DNA from: Corynebacterium sp. p3-SID1241
Lineage (GTDB): Bacteria; Actinomycetota; Actinomycetes; Mycobacteriales; Mycobacteriaceae
Direction of reading: 5' to 3'
DNA length: 52,535 nucleotides
Assembly: GCA_025144025.1 (NCBI GenBank)
Contig: JALXWS010000018.1
Coordinates: 1-52,535 of the forward strand
Each line of letters starts with the position of its first letter. Positions within the stretch are counted from its first letter, which is position 1. The position numbers were made by a program, and so were the translations under genes. The notes beneath the pieces are model-generated. The model was not told the DNA's origin. It made no database searches and saw only the letters and a program-made list of their open reading frames with translations. Shown piece after piece: positions 36,699 through 44,832 of the stretch.

Positions 36699-37130
36699 CT
36701 AGGCGGCAGCTTCGAGTCCGAGCTCGGCTGCGTTGGCCAATAAGCCTTCACGACAAATTTTTATATCGTCTTCGTTTCCCAGCAACTCGAAACGATAAAC
36801 ATAGGGCACTTTGCATTTGGCACTGATGACATCACCAGCTTTGCCAAAATCGGCACCGAAATTGCTATTACCACCAGAAATTACCGCGCGAATGAGGCTG
36901 CGGTTGTGCTCATCATTGAGGAACTTTATTACCTGCTTGGGCACGGGCCGGGAGTTTTGGTGGCTGATGGAAGCGCCCCCGCCATAGGTGGGGCACACCA
37001 AGACATAGGGTTCGTTTACTTGCAGTGGCTCTTCCGTGCGGCGCAGCGGGATGCGCGCGCTGGGAAAGCCCAGTTTCTGCACGAACCGCTGCGTATTTTC
37101 CGTCGCGGAGGAAAAATACACGACCAACAT
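36699..37130 (-). CDS. nrdI: flavodoxin-like NrdI
   Basis: 143 aa flavoprotein that supplies the oxidant to assemble the manganese cofactor of NrdF. The FMN-binding start [15 protein letters not shown] and the VCPTYGGG and [12 protein letters not shown] loops are characteristic. GGGAGG precedes the ATG. Second gene of nrdHIE. Confidence 0.95.
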   Translation of the reverse strand: MLVVYFSSATENTQRFVQKLGFPSARIPLRRTEEPLQVNEPYVLVCPTYGGGASISHQNSRPVPKQVIKFLNDEHNRSLIRAVISGGNSNFGADFGKAGDVISAKCKVPYVYRFELLGNEDDIKICREGLLANAAELGLEAAA

Positions 37131-37152
37131 GGCTACTGGCCTCCCTTACCCC

Positions 37153-37392
37153 TTAAGCGGATGCCGCTACGGAAGCCAAGCCCTTGATGCGGTCAGGGCG
37201 GAAACCGGACCAGTGCTCGCCATTAGCTTCAACTACTGGTGCCTGAACGTAGCCCAGTGCCATGACATAGTCACGGGCTTCATCATCAACAGAAATATCG
37301 ACCAAGTTGTAATCGAGACCGGCGCGATCGAGGGCCTTCTTGGTGGCGTTGCACTGAACACAAGCTGGCTTGGTGTAAACGGTGATAGACAT
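37153..37392 (-). CDS. nrdH: NrdH redoxin
   Basis: 79 aa glutaredoxin-like protein with thioredoxin-like reduction, electron donor for NrdE. The redox motif is C11-V-Q-C14, and the C-terminal WSGFRPDRIKGL is typical. AAAGGA precedes the ATG. First gene of the operon, behind a long leader with NrdR boxes. Confidence 0.96.
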   Translation of the reverse strand: MSITVYTKPACVQCNATKKALDRAGLDYNLVDISVDDEARDYVMALGYVQAPVVEANGEHWSGFRPDRIKGLASVAASA

Positions 37393-37502
37393 ATAGATCC
37401 TTTAAAGCTCCTTCATCGAGAATTCGTTAGAGCGGGGTGCAACGCGCGACGAAAATTCCGCCTAACCGGGCGCTTCCTGCGCCGCTCTGAACAACACCAA
37501 CG

Positions 37503-37550
37503 ACACTATACTTTGGGGGAAACACCCGCAACCAACACAATATGTAGTAG
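37503..37550 (-). promoter_or_regulatory. pair of NrdR boxes in the nrdHIE promoter
   Basis: ACACTATACTTTGGGG (37503-37518) and ACACAATATGTAGTAG (37535-37550) resemble the NrdR consensus ACACWATATWTWGTGT. Their starts are 32 bases apart, three helical turns, the spacing usual for NrdR. The first box contains TATAGT on the minus strand, a likely -10, so binding would block RNA polymerase. The transcript would then have a ~110-base leader before nrdH. Confidence 0.7.
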
Positions 37551-37672
37551 TTACAGGCATGGTATTCCCAGGATGGAACACCCCCAGACCCCACATGTTG
37601 ACCACACTCAAGGACAGCCATGAAACTACACCAATGAGATTCCTGCAGGTTTACCCAGAGTTCACCAATTTG

Positions 37673-37688
37673 TGTGTTAAAGTTCACA
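37673..37688. promoter_or_regulatory. candidate GlxR site between nrdH and the lipase gene
   Basis: TGTGTTAAAGTTCACA matches 10 of 12 defined positions of the GlxR consensus. It lies in the 317-base gap upstream of nrdH, 22 bases past the lipase stop, and about 125 bases before the NrdR boxes. The remaining part of the gap shows no gene. Confidence 0.45.
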
Positions 37689-37709
37689 ATTTAGGGTTCG
37701 CGTGTCTCT

Positions 37710-38615
37710 TTATGAGCCGACTACCGAAGCCTCGTCAGAGGCGCAGGTCGCCGGGTCCGGAACCTCGCCCGGAGAACGCTTCAGACCAAAAATAACTTGA
37801 CTTAAAACCGTCCGGTCGGTTGGCAGCTTATCGTGCCGAGGAGTCACGCTACAGACTTCGCCTAGGTCTAGATTGACTACATCGGCGCCGTCGACAAGCG
37901 CCAGCTGCGAAGAGCTAATCGGAGTCACCGTAGTATCCCCCGGAGAGTAAATGGAGGTATAAAGCACACTTGGCGCGGTATCTGGCAGCGCATTGAGCCG
38001 TTGCATAAACTCCGACCCCACCACCTGCTGGATGCCGGCCGTACTAGCCAGGAAAGCGGCGAGATGCGGAGCGAAAGCGATAAATTTAGAGAGCGCCTCC
38101 CCCTGCCCATTGAGCGTGGTTCCGTGGAAATTGCCACCCAGCGCTACTGCATGGGACACGTGGGCCGCCCCCTCGTGCATCTGGGTATAGGTCTTGATGT
38201 GCATGCCACCCTGGGAATGGCCCACCAAGTTCACCTTGTCCGAGCCAGTGACCTCGCGGACATAGTCCACCTGATCCGCAATTTCCGCGGCCGAATCATC
38301 CAGGTCCGCGATGGCTTTGACGCTTGGAATCATATTCTGCAAGGTGACATCATCGGCGCCGTAGTCAAAGGCCCACACGCACGCCCCCTGATCTTGCAAG
38401 AGGTGGACCAAATTTCCCCACACGGAAGCATTATTCGAGGTTCCATGCAGCAGTACAACGGGCTCAGTGATGTCCCCTGAAGGCATACAGGACGGGTCAT
38501 TGATACCAAAGGACGACGGAACCGAGGATTCCCACTGCGGTTCGTCTGCATGAGCAACTGGGATAGAAAATCCTAGGGCGGCAGCAACAAGTGCAGTCAC
38601 GATTAGCTTAGACAC
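37710..38615 (-). CDS. secreted lipase/esterase (alpha/beta hydrolase)
   Basis: 301 aa. A signal peptide (KLIVTALVAAALGFSIPVAH) with a likely cut after AHA23 points to export. The nucleophile is S134 in GHSQGG, HGTSNNASVW supplies the oxyanion region, and RHDKLPTD is a candidate for the catalytic-His segment. It resembles class-2 bacterial lipases that act on acylglycerols; the substrate is inferred. The upstream 38616-38731 is strongly AT-rich (for example TATAATTATATT) and must hold its promoter. Confidence 0.85.
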   Translation of the reverse strand: MSKLIVTALVAAALGFSIPVAHADEPQWESSVPSSFGINDPSCMPSGDITEPVVLLHGTSNNASVWGNLVHLLQDQGACVWAFDYGADDVTLQNMIPSVKAIADLDDSAAEIADQVDYVREVTGSDKVNLVGHSQGGMHIKTYTQMHEGAAHVSHAVALGGNFHGTTLNGQGEALSKFIAFAPHLAAFLASTAGIQQVVGSEFMQRLNALPDTAPSVLYTSIYSPGDTTVTPISSSQLALVDGADVVNLDLGEVCSVTPRHDKLPTDRTVLSQVIFGLKRSPGEVPDPATCASDEASVVGS

Positions 38616-38731
38616 TTTTCTTCTTTCTTACGACATTGACAGATAATATAATTATATTCATATATTAAATTTGCCGCTTATCTAAGCTTAGAAGTTGTTA
38701 TATTTGTGCCAGAACTCATGCACTTATACAT

Positions 38732-38767
38732 AAAAATCCGCCCCGCCCGGAAACCGGGGAGGCGGAT
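38732..38767 (-). terminator. terminator after rpmJ
   Basis: On the minus strand ATCCGCCTCCCCGG pairs with CCGGGCGGGGCGGAT (one bulge) around TTT, followed by TTTTTATG. It lies 16 bases past rpmJ and insulates the lipase promoter. Confidence 0.8.
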
Positions 38768-38782
38768 GGAATAGCGCTTCAA

Positions 38783-38905
38783 TTAGCCCTGACGAGCCTT
38801 GAAACGAGGATCCTTCTTGTTGATCACGAAGACCTTACCGTGGCGGCGAATAACCTGGGCGCCCGGCTTCTTCTTCAGCGACCGAAGGGACTTACGGACC
38901 TTCAT
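38783..38905 (-). CDS. rpmJ: 50S ribosomal protein L36 (cysteine-free form)
   Basis: 40 aa, beginning [19 protein letters not shown] and ending DPRFKARQG. It has none of the three cysteines of zinc-binding L36, so it is the C-minus form that works without zinc. GAAAGGAG precedes the ATG. Monocistronic with its own terminator. I saw no convincing Zur palindrome in the 120 bases upstream. Confidence 0.93.
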   Translation of the reverse strand: MKVRKSLRSLKKKPGAQVIRRHGKVFVINKKDPRFKARQG

Positions 38906-39025
38906 CGGGCGCTCCTTTCGTTATGCGCAATCTACATGCGGTTGAATAAGTAAAGCACGGACTGGGAATCCCCAGCCATGACACGAGGAAAAATGTTACC
39001 TCACACGGACGTCAATACCAAAACA

Positions 39026-40381
39026 CTAAGGCTCAACGGCTGCGGACTCGCGCCCAAAGCGCGACTTCATCTCCTCGCCTACCTCATCCAGGCTACGTCC
39101 CATAGTCTCTGGAACCAAAACCTTGGTGTAGCCGATGGCTATGAGACCAAAAACTCCGAAGACGATAAACGCCACCGGGCCGGTGAGCCACTCCACTAGT
39201 GGCAGGAAGTACTGCGCCACGGCCCAGTTGGTGGCCCATAGCGAGAGCCCCGCAATGCCCATGCCTAGGCCGCGCACCTGCAGCGGCACCAGCTCGGAGA
39301 TGAGTAGCCAGGTAGTGGGCGACACTGCAGCCTGCTGGAAGGCGATAAACAGCGCCATAAAGACCAACGAGACCATCGCCATGGCGGTGGAGTCCTGCGC
39401 ATGGGAATAGGCGAAGGAGAGGATAAACAGCGAGATCACGTTGCCGGTCAGGCCGGTAAGCAATAGCCGCTTTCGCCCAATGCGGTCCACGACCTTGAGC
39501 CCCACCCAGCAAGCCAGCACGGATACCGTGCCGATAACGATGGAGGTATAAACCGAGTTGGCCGTGGAAATCCCCACCTGGTTCATCATGGTCGGTGCGA
39601 AGTACACAATGGCGTTGACACCGGTAATCTGCTGCGTCAGGCCCATCAGCATGGCAAGCAGCACCGTAATCTGCATCCACCGATTGGCCTTCAGCGCCTT
39701 CCATTCGGATCCGCTGGACTTTCGCGCGGTCTCCTGCGAGGTCAGCTCCGAGATATCCATCCCGGCGCGCCCGGCAATCTCTTGGGCGCGGGGCATGCGC
39801 CCGTTGGTTGCCAGCCATACCGGCGTCTCTGGCAGGAAAGCCATTCCGAGCGCCAGCGCCAGGCCCGGCACGGCGGCCAGGCCCAGCATCCACTCCCAGC
39901 TACCGGTAGATGCCAGCGCGGAGTTGACCAGGTAAGCCATCAACTGGCCCACCACAATCGCTAGGGTATTGAGCGAGACCATGCGCCCGCGCACCTTGGC
40001 GGGCACGATCTCCGCGATGTACATGGGGGACACGATGGAGACTGCACCCACGGCAAAGCCCAAAAAGGTGCGCGCGGTGGCCAGCATACCCACCGAACCG
40101 GACAGGGCACACCAGATGGAACCCAGCACGAAAATAATGCCGCCTGCAATCAGCGTGAAGCGGCGCCCATACCTATCGGCGATGCGCCCGGCCGTCAGCG
40201 CCCCTACTGCAGCACCCACGAGCAGCATCGAGGTCACCCAGCCCTCTTGGTGCGCGCTCATGTCGAACTCGGGGCTAATAAAAAGCAAGGCACCGGACAT
40301 TACTCCGGTGTCGTATCCAAAAAGCAGCCCGCCGAGGGCCGCTATGCCAGCTACTACCTTGACATAAACTTCCTTATTCAC
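39026..40381 (-). CDS. MFS sugar/polyol:proton symporter
   Basis: 451 aa, 12 membrane helices, of the sugar-porter family ([15 protein letters not shown] near the N-terminus; two RxGRR-type loops, DRYGRRFTL and [10 protein letters not shown]-terminal [11 protein letters not shown]). Likely imports a hexose or inositol; the substrate is not defined. GTG 40381 is chosen, leaving just 27 bases to the divergent nadE start. No Shine-Dalgarno is seen, so the message may be leaderless. Confidence 0.88.
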   Translation of the reverse strand: MNKEVYVKVVAGIAALGGLLFGYDTGVMSGALLFISPEFDMSAHQEGWVTSMLLVGAAVGALTAGRIADRYGRRFTLIAGGIIFVLGSIWCALSGSVGMLATARTFLGFAVGAVSIVSPMYIAEIVPAKVRGRMVSLNTLAIVVGQLMAYLVNSALASTGSWEWMLGLAAVPGLALALGMAFLPETPVWLATNGRMPRAQEIAGRAGMDISELTSQETARKSSGSEWKALKANRWMQITVLLAMLMGLTQQITGVNAIVYFAPTMMNQVGISTANSVYTSIVIGTVSVLACWVGLKVVDRIGRKRLLLTGLTGNVISLFILSFAYSHAQDSTAMAMVSLVFMALFIAFQQAAVSPTTWLLISELVPLQVRGLGMGIAGLSLWATNWAVAQYFLPLVEWLTGPVAFIVFGVFGLIAIGYTKVLVPETMGRSLDEVGEEMKSRFGRESAAVEP

Positions 40382-40408
40382 AGCACTATATTGTGTCAGG
40401 CGGCTACC
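40382..40408. promoter_or_regulatory. compact divergent promoter region, MFS transporter / nadE
   Basis: Only 27 bases separate the two start codons. The near-symmetric ACTATATTGTGT contains TATATT (40387-40392) for nadE and an AATATA/CAATAT for the transporter on the other strand. The -35 elements of each gene must therefore lie in the coding start of the other gene. Confidence 0.5.
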
Positions 40409-41230
40409 ATGAACGTCATGTCGAATGATGCCGAAAACCTGCAGCAAACCATCATAAAAGCCCTGGGTGTGCGCCCCTTTATCGATCCAGAATCCGAAGT
40501 GCGACGCCGCGTGGATTTCTTGGTTGACTACCTGCGTACCACCGGTGCTAAAGGCTACGTGCTGGGAATTTCCGGCGGCCAGGATTCCACCTTGGCGGGA
40601 AAGCTCGCGCAGCTAGCGGTGGACCGCGTCGACGGCGCGGAGTTTTGGGCCGTGCGCCTGCCCTACGGTGTGCAGGCCGATGAGGACGATGCCCAAATTG
40701 CCCTGGATTTCATCCAGCCGGATCACCGCCCCACCGTTGATATCAAGCCGGCCACCTTGGCCCTCGACGATCAGGTGACAGATGCTGTGCAGCTTGCCGA
40801 CGTCACCGATTTCAACCGCGGCAATACCAAAGCCCGCCTGCGCATGACCGCCCAGTACGCCATCGCAGGCGAGGTCGGCGCCCTCGTCATCGGTACCGAT
40901 CATGCGGCGGAAAACGTCACCGCTTTCTTTACCAAGTGGGGCGATGGCGCGGCGGATCTCCTCCCTTTGGCCGGCCTCAATAAGCGCCAAGGTGCCGCCC
41001 TCCTAGAGCACCTCGGTGCCCCGCGCTCCACCTGGGAGAAGGTCCCCACTGCGGACTTGGAGGACGATAAGCCTCAGCTTCCTGACGAAGAGGCCCTCGG
41101 CGTCACCTACGCCCACATCGATGACTACCTAGAGGGCAAGACGGTTCCCGACGCCGCCCGCGAACGCATCGAAACCTTATGGCACCGCGGTGCTCACAAG
41201 CGCATCATGCCGCAGGGGCCGAACGTTTAG
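40409..41230 (+). CDS. nadE: ammonia-dependent NAD synthetase
   Basis: 273 aa, the length of the short NH3-dependent form without a glutaminase domain. The PP-loop SGGQDS (55-60) binds ATP, and [21 protein letters not shown] and LNKRQ mark the NaAD site. It makes NAD from nicotinate adenine dinucleotide. ATG 40409 is chosen; 40418 is possible. Its stop overlaps the convergent kinase gene. Confidence 0.94.
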   Translation: MNVMSNDAENLQQTIIKALGVRPFIDPESEVRRRVDFLVDYLRTTGAKGYVLGISGGQDSTLAGKLAQLAVDRVDGAEFWAVRLPYGVQADEDDAQIALDFIQPDHRPTVDIKPATLALDDQVTDAVQLADVTDFNRGNTKARLRMTAQYAIAGEVGALVIGTDHAAENVTAFFTKWGDGAADLLPLAGLNKRQGAALLEHLGAPRSTWEKVPTADLEDDKPQLPDEEALGVTYAHIDDYLEGKTVPDAARERIETLWHRGAHKRIMPQGPNV

Positions 41231-41952
41231 CCCAGCGCCTCCAAAGTAGCGGCCGCCGCGCGCTCCAACGGCCGGTTATAGCTTCCACCATGTGTGAGCG
41301 CATGCACCGCCAGCGGGTGCAGCTGGTGCATGGGAATCCACTTCTCGATGTCCTTTGGCGCACCATAGCCCTGGAAGATTTCCTCGAGGTATGGCGCCCC
41401 GAAAAGCGCCAACATCCCCAAATCCGTATGCGGATGCCCACCATGGGCAGCAGGGTCAATCATGATGCCGCCGTCGGACCCAAAAAGCAGGTTTCCCGCC
41501 CACAAATCACCGTGGATGCGAGCCGGCGCCACATCCCAACTGCGCGCGGCGATGGCGTCGCAGGCACGCCTTACCAAGTCCAGCTGCGCCGCACTAATCC
41601 CCGCCAGTTCTGCAAAAGGCAGCACGCGCTGTTCAACATAGAACTCACCCCAGCTATCCGTCGGGATGCAGTCTTGCTCGATGCTGCCGATGAAGTTCTT
41701 TCCCTCCCATCCGGCAGGAGGTGCGCCAAACGCCTCAGCGCCGGCGCGGTGCATGCGAGCCAGCTCCGCGCCAAACTTCCTCGCCGCCTCCGGCGTGGGC
41801 ATGACGTCGTCCACGCGCTCGGTAACGATTTCTAGCCCGTCGGCGCTCACGACGTTGACTACCGCGTCGGTGGCTTCCCCGAGCCACCTCAGTCCAGCAG
41901 CCTCGGCACCTGCTTGATCCCTGTCGCGTACTCGCTTTGAAAAAATCTGCAT
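41227..41952 (-). CDS. fructosamine kinase family protein
   Basis: 241 aa protein-kinase-like fold enzyme that phosphorylates ketosamines for deglycation (family function). The catalytic loop [12 protein letters not shown] and the metal-binding [15 protein letters not shown] are clear. ATG 41952 lies 7 bases after TAGGCT (41960-41965), pointing to leaderless transcription; ATG 41979 upstream is less likely. Confidence 0.88.
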   Translation of the reverse strand: MQIFSKRVRDRDQAGAEAAGLRWLGEATDAVVNVVSADGLEIVTERVDDVMPTPEAARKFGAELARMHRAGAEAFGAPPAGWEGKNFIGSIEQDCIPTDSWGEFYVEQRVLPFAELAGISAAQLDLVRRACDAIAARSWDVAPARIHGDLWAGNLLFGSDGGIMIDPAAHGGHPHTDLGMLALFGAPYLEEIFQGYGAPKDIEKWIPMHQLHPLAVHALTHGGSYNRPLERAAAATLEALG

Positions 41953-41982
41953 GTCACCCAGCCTAATCAGGCAAGGCAACTT

Positions 41983-42357
41983 TTAAAGCGCCGCGCGCTC
42001 GCGCGTGGGCAGCGCCATCATAAAGAGCAACGCGATTCCACCAAACACGGGAATGAACCCAATCAGGCATAACAGCCCCGTCCGCCCGGAATCGTGCAGC
42101 CGCCGGCATATCAAGGAAACGACTGGAATCACAAGTACCGCCTCTGCAATAGTCTCAATATCCACGCCAAAGTGCCGGTCGATAATACCGATTGCCACAG
42201 AACTCAGCACGAGGAAGCCGAAGACCCACCAAAACTCACTCATGGACGCTCGGCCACGAAAGTTGAAGTACTTTACAAAGAACCTGCCCACTGCTTGCAC
42301 AGGCGACGCCCCATAAAGCGCTTCGCGTGTAAAGAACCCTGTGGAATCACGATTCAT
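41983..42357 (-). CDS. DUF805 membrane protein
   Basis: 124 aa with four hydrophobic segments and the DUF805 pattern (YFNFRGRASMSEFWW near residue 30; RRLHDSGRTGLLCLIGFIP). Function unknown. The start ATG 42357 has AAAGGGG upstream; ATG 42390 is an alternative. Divergent from the flavoprotein gene, and 30 bases upstream of the fructosamine-kinase-like gene. Confidence 0.85.
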   Translation of the reverse strand: MNRDSTGFFTREALYGASPVQAVGRFFVKYFNFRGRASMSEFWWVFGFLVLSSVAIGIIDRHFGVDIETIAEAVLVIPVVSLICRRLHDSGRTGLLCLIGFIPVFGGIALLFMMALPTRERAAL

Positions 42358-42437
42358 TCTGCGCGCGAGCCCCTTTGATGTTGACTGCATATACTCGGCT
42401 GCGCACCATGCTACCCACTTCCTATAAAGGAGGAGCA

Positions 42438-43346
42438 ATGTACTTGGACGTCATTATCGTCGGCGGTGGATTTGCCGGCACCGCAGCCGCCATCACCTTG
42501 GCCCGCGCTAACCGCAATCTTCAGGTTATCGATTCCGGTGCTCCCCGCAATCGCTTCAGCGAACATTCCCATGGCATCCTTGGCCTCGACGGCGCGGCTC
42601 CTACCGAACTGCTCCACCGCGGTCACGCGGAGGTGAAGAAATTCGGCGGAACCATTACCACAGGCGTGGTAGAGAACCTCACCCGAATTTCCGAGCGCGC
42701 TCCTTGGCAGATAAAACTTTCCGACGGGGAGGTCCTCGAGTCCCGCCACGTTCTCATCGCGACGGGGCTCACGGACAAACTCCCTGCAGTTCCCGGCCTC
42801 AGCGATTTGTGGGGCACCAGGGTCTTTCACTGCCCGTACTGCCATGGCTACGAAGTCACCGGGAAGAAGGTTGCGCTCATCGGCGGCGCGAATCCGCCTT
42901 TTACTATCCGGATTAGCAAGCTGCTGTCCAAGTGGTCGGACACGCTGACCTTCTACCCCAACGGCCTTGAGCTCACCGATCTCGATCGCACTCAACTCGC
43001 CGGATTGGGCGTAAAAGTAGTCGATGCAGAGGTGACCCAGGTCCAAACAGATGAAGCGACTCCAACCGGCGTAAAGGTGCACAGTTCTGCTGGAGAAGAC
43101 ACCTATGAAGCATGCTTTACTGGGCCCGATTTTCTGCCCAATGACGCACTGCTGCGGGATGCCGGTTGCGAATCGGCCAACGGGTGGGTCAGCGTAGAGC
43201 ATGGCCAGACCTCGGTATCGCGCCTGTGGGCGACCGGCAATGTGGTCAGCTCACCGGACCAAGTCTCGCAAGCGATGGGCAGCGGCGCGGCCGTGGGCAT
43301 CGCCATCGATCAGCGCATGCTCGATGAAGACCTGGCGAAGCTCTAG
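42438..43346 (+). CDS. thioredoxin reductase-like FAD/NAD(P) oxidoreductase
   Basis: 302 aa pyridine-nucleotide disulfide oxidoreductase. FAD-binding VIIVGGGFAGTAAA (6-19), the redox motif C132-P-Y-C135 followed by HGYEV, then a second nucleotide-binding region. The CPYCHGYE form is typical of a TrxR-like subgroup whose partner is unknown; the NADPH motif GGANPP is poorly conserved. ATG 42438 has a strong AAAGGAGG. Confidence 0.88.
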   Translation: MYLDVIIVGGGFAGTAAAITLARANRNLQVIDSGAPRNRFSEHSHGILGLDGAAPTELLHRGHAEVKKFGGTITTGVVENLTRISERAPWQIKLSDGEVLESRHVLIATGLTDKLPAVPGLSDLWGTRVFHCPYCHGYEVTGKKVALIGGANPPFTIRISKLLSKWSDTLTFYPNGLELTDLDRTQLAGLGVKVVDAEVTQVQTDEATPTGVKVHSSAGEDTYEACFTGPDFLPNDALLRDAGCESANGWVSVEHGQTSVSRLWATGNVVSSPDQVSQAMGSGAAVGIAIDQRMLDEDLAKL

Positions 43347-43360
43347 CCCACCGCAATAAG

Positions 43361-43395
43361 AAAAAGGAGAGGAACTAAGGTCCCTCTCCTTTATA
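43361..43395. terminator. bidirectional terminator, flavoprotein gene / tRNA-Ala
   Basis: AAAGGAGAGG (43363-43372) pairs with CCTCTCCTTT (43383-43392), with T or A runs on both sides, serving the convergent flavoprotein and tRNA genes. Confidence 0.8.
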
Positions 43396-43398
43396 TTG

Positions 43399-43471
43399 TG
43401 GAGCTAACGGGATTCGAACCCGTGACCCCCACACTGCCAGTGTGGTGCGCTACCAGCTGCGCCATAGCCCC
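43399..43471 (-). tRNA. tRNA-Ala (anticodon GGC)
   Basis: 73 nt. Acceptor GGGGCTA (43465-43471) pairs with TAGCTCC, D arm GCGCAGCTGGTAGCGC, anticodon stem CCACA with loop CTGGCAG gives GGC, and T arm ACGGGTTCGAATCCCGT is complete. CCA is not encoded. Confidence 0.96.
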
Positions 43472-43547
43472 TCAAACGAGGTGCAACCCTGTGGGCTGCA
43501 ACTCGCTTAAATATACATGGAGGGTATTTATCTCTCCAAATCGCCTG

Positions 43548-44297
43548 CTACTTGGTGACGATCTCTACCCAGTCACCCAGGTTCTTGCCGGCCTTCTCAT
43601 CCGCCTTGGATGGTACATCCTTGCCATCCTTGACAATGCGCGGCGAGGAGACAGAGCCCGTTTCCTTATCCAGCTTGTCATAATTGGTCTTCGCCATCCT
43701 ATTGCCCTGCTTGATATCCACATCCTTCATGGACTCAACAACATCATCTTCCGCACCAAGTTCCTTGGCTGCGTCCGCAATGTCCTCAATCTCCCAAGAA
43801 GTAGCCACCTTCTGCTGATTCTGCAGCATGTAGTCACGCAGATTCCAGTAGGTCTTAACGTCCCCAGACTTAGACAGCTCAGACATAGCGGCTACCGCCT
43901 TAGTGGAATAGCCCTCCTGGGTTTCAATTTCTTTGCCATCCAGGAAGTTGAGGGTGCGCACGTGAACGATCAGCTTGCCATCTTCGATGGCCTGCTTCAT
44001 GTCACCGTCGGTAGCTGCAGCCAATTCTGCACAGTGCGGGCAGGAGTAGTCCTCGTAGAGATCCACCTCAGGGGTACCCTTCTTGGCACTGTCAGACTTG
44101 AGGGTGATGGCACCGTCGTTGTATTCCATGGACATATTTACGTCTTGGACATCAACATCACCAAGAGTACCAGGGGAAGACTGCTTACCGTTCCACACGA
44201 TGTAGCCAATGACAACGGCAATGACGACGAGGAGTACGCCGACTCCCCAAATAAATCCGTTGCCGCCCTTGGCGTTCGGGTCAGTTACTTTGCTCAT
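43548..44297 (-). CDS. membrane-anchored DsbA-like thioredoxin-fold protein
   Basis: 249 aa. One N-terminal membrane helix (about 15-34) and an extracytoplasmic thioredoxin-fold domain with redox motif C86-P-H-C89 (YEDYSCPHC) and C-terminal cis-Pro region SVSSPRIV. Expected to oxidise or isomerise disulfides in exported proteins. It follows a MauE-like membrane protein gene by 54 bases, so the two probably form a redox pair. Confidence 0.88.
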   Translation of the reverse strand: MSKVTDPNAKGGNGFIWGVGVLLVVIAVVIGYIVWNGKQSSPGTLGDVDVQDVNMSMEYNDGAITLKSDSAKKGTPEVDLYEDYSCPHCAELAAATDGDMKQAIEDGKLIVHVRTLNFLDGKEIETQEGYSTKAVAAMSELSKSGDVKTYWNLRDYMLQNQQKVATSWEIEDIADAAKELGAEDDVVESMKDVDIKQGNRMAKTNYDKLDKETGSVSSPRIVKDGKDVPSKADEKAGKNLGDWVEIVTK

Positions 44298-44351
44298 TTG
44301 AACCTTGCCTTCGAAAATTTCCGGACTAATTTAGCCTACCTTGCCCACCTA

Positions 44352-44816
44352 CTAGGAGTGAAGGGCAAACTTGGTGAAAGGGCGTTTGATAGTCCATACA
44401 GTGAAGAATAAATATGCGGCATCGCGCAATAGCGTCTTCGCATAGTCCATTCCGCGGTCAGGGTTTTGGGCGTCATAGCCAAAGCAGCCGCAATCAATAT
44501 CTAGCCCGCGGGCCCAGGCCTGTGCGATGCCCACCATAAACAGCAACAACACGATGGTTGCAACGATGGAGGACCTCCGCAAAAACAGCCCGAGTAGCAA
44601 GAGCAAGCCACCGATAACTTCCAATGGACCAATGACCGTTGCCAGATAAAGAGCCCAATCAGGCGTAAAAATGTCATAGCCTTTGATGGCTTGAGTCATA
44701 TCTAGAGTTTTGCCGAGCTTATGCACGCCGGCGTCAATCCACACCCAGGCCATGCCAAAGCGGGCGATGAAGCTGATGACGTCGAACGCCAGCTTCCCAT
44801 TAATCTTGCTACTCAC
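44352..44816 (-). CDS. MauE/DoxX-family membrane protein
   Basis: 154 aa with four membrane helices and a DCGCFG motif, which is typical of MauE-type proteins linked to disulfide chemistry. Adjacent to the DsbA-like gene and 16 bases downstream of pgm. The GTG start lies 7 bases after TAAACT (44824-44829), so it probably has its own leaderless promoter in addition to any read-through from pgm. Confidence 0.83.
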   Translation of the reverse strand: MSSKINGKLAFDVISFIARFGMAWVWIDAGVHKLGKTLDMTQAIKGYDIFTPDWALYLATVIGPLEVIGGLLLLLGLFLRRSSIVATIVLLLFMVGIAQAWARGLDIDCGCFGYDAQNPDRGMDYAKTLLRDAAYLFFTVWTIKRPFTKFALHS

Positions 44817-44832
44817 GAAGATGAGTTTAGCG

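Noticed and set aside
37427..37687. 86-codon minus-strand frame upstream of nrdH
   Set aside because: It overlies the NrdR boxes and promoter and has no protein-like composition or ribosome-binding site.
38906..39025. Zur site upstream of rpmJ
   Set aside because: TGAGGTAACATTTTTCC is suggestive but not a convincing palindrome.
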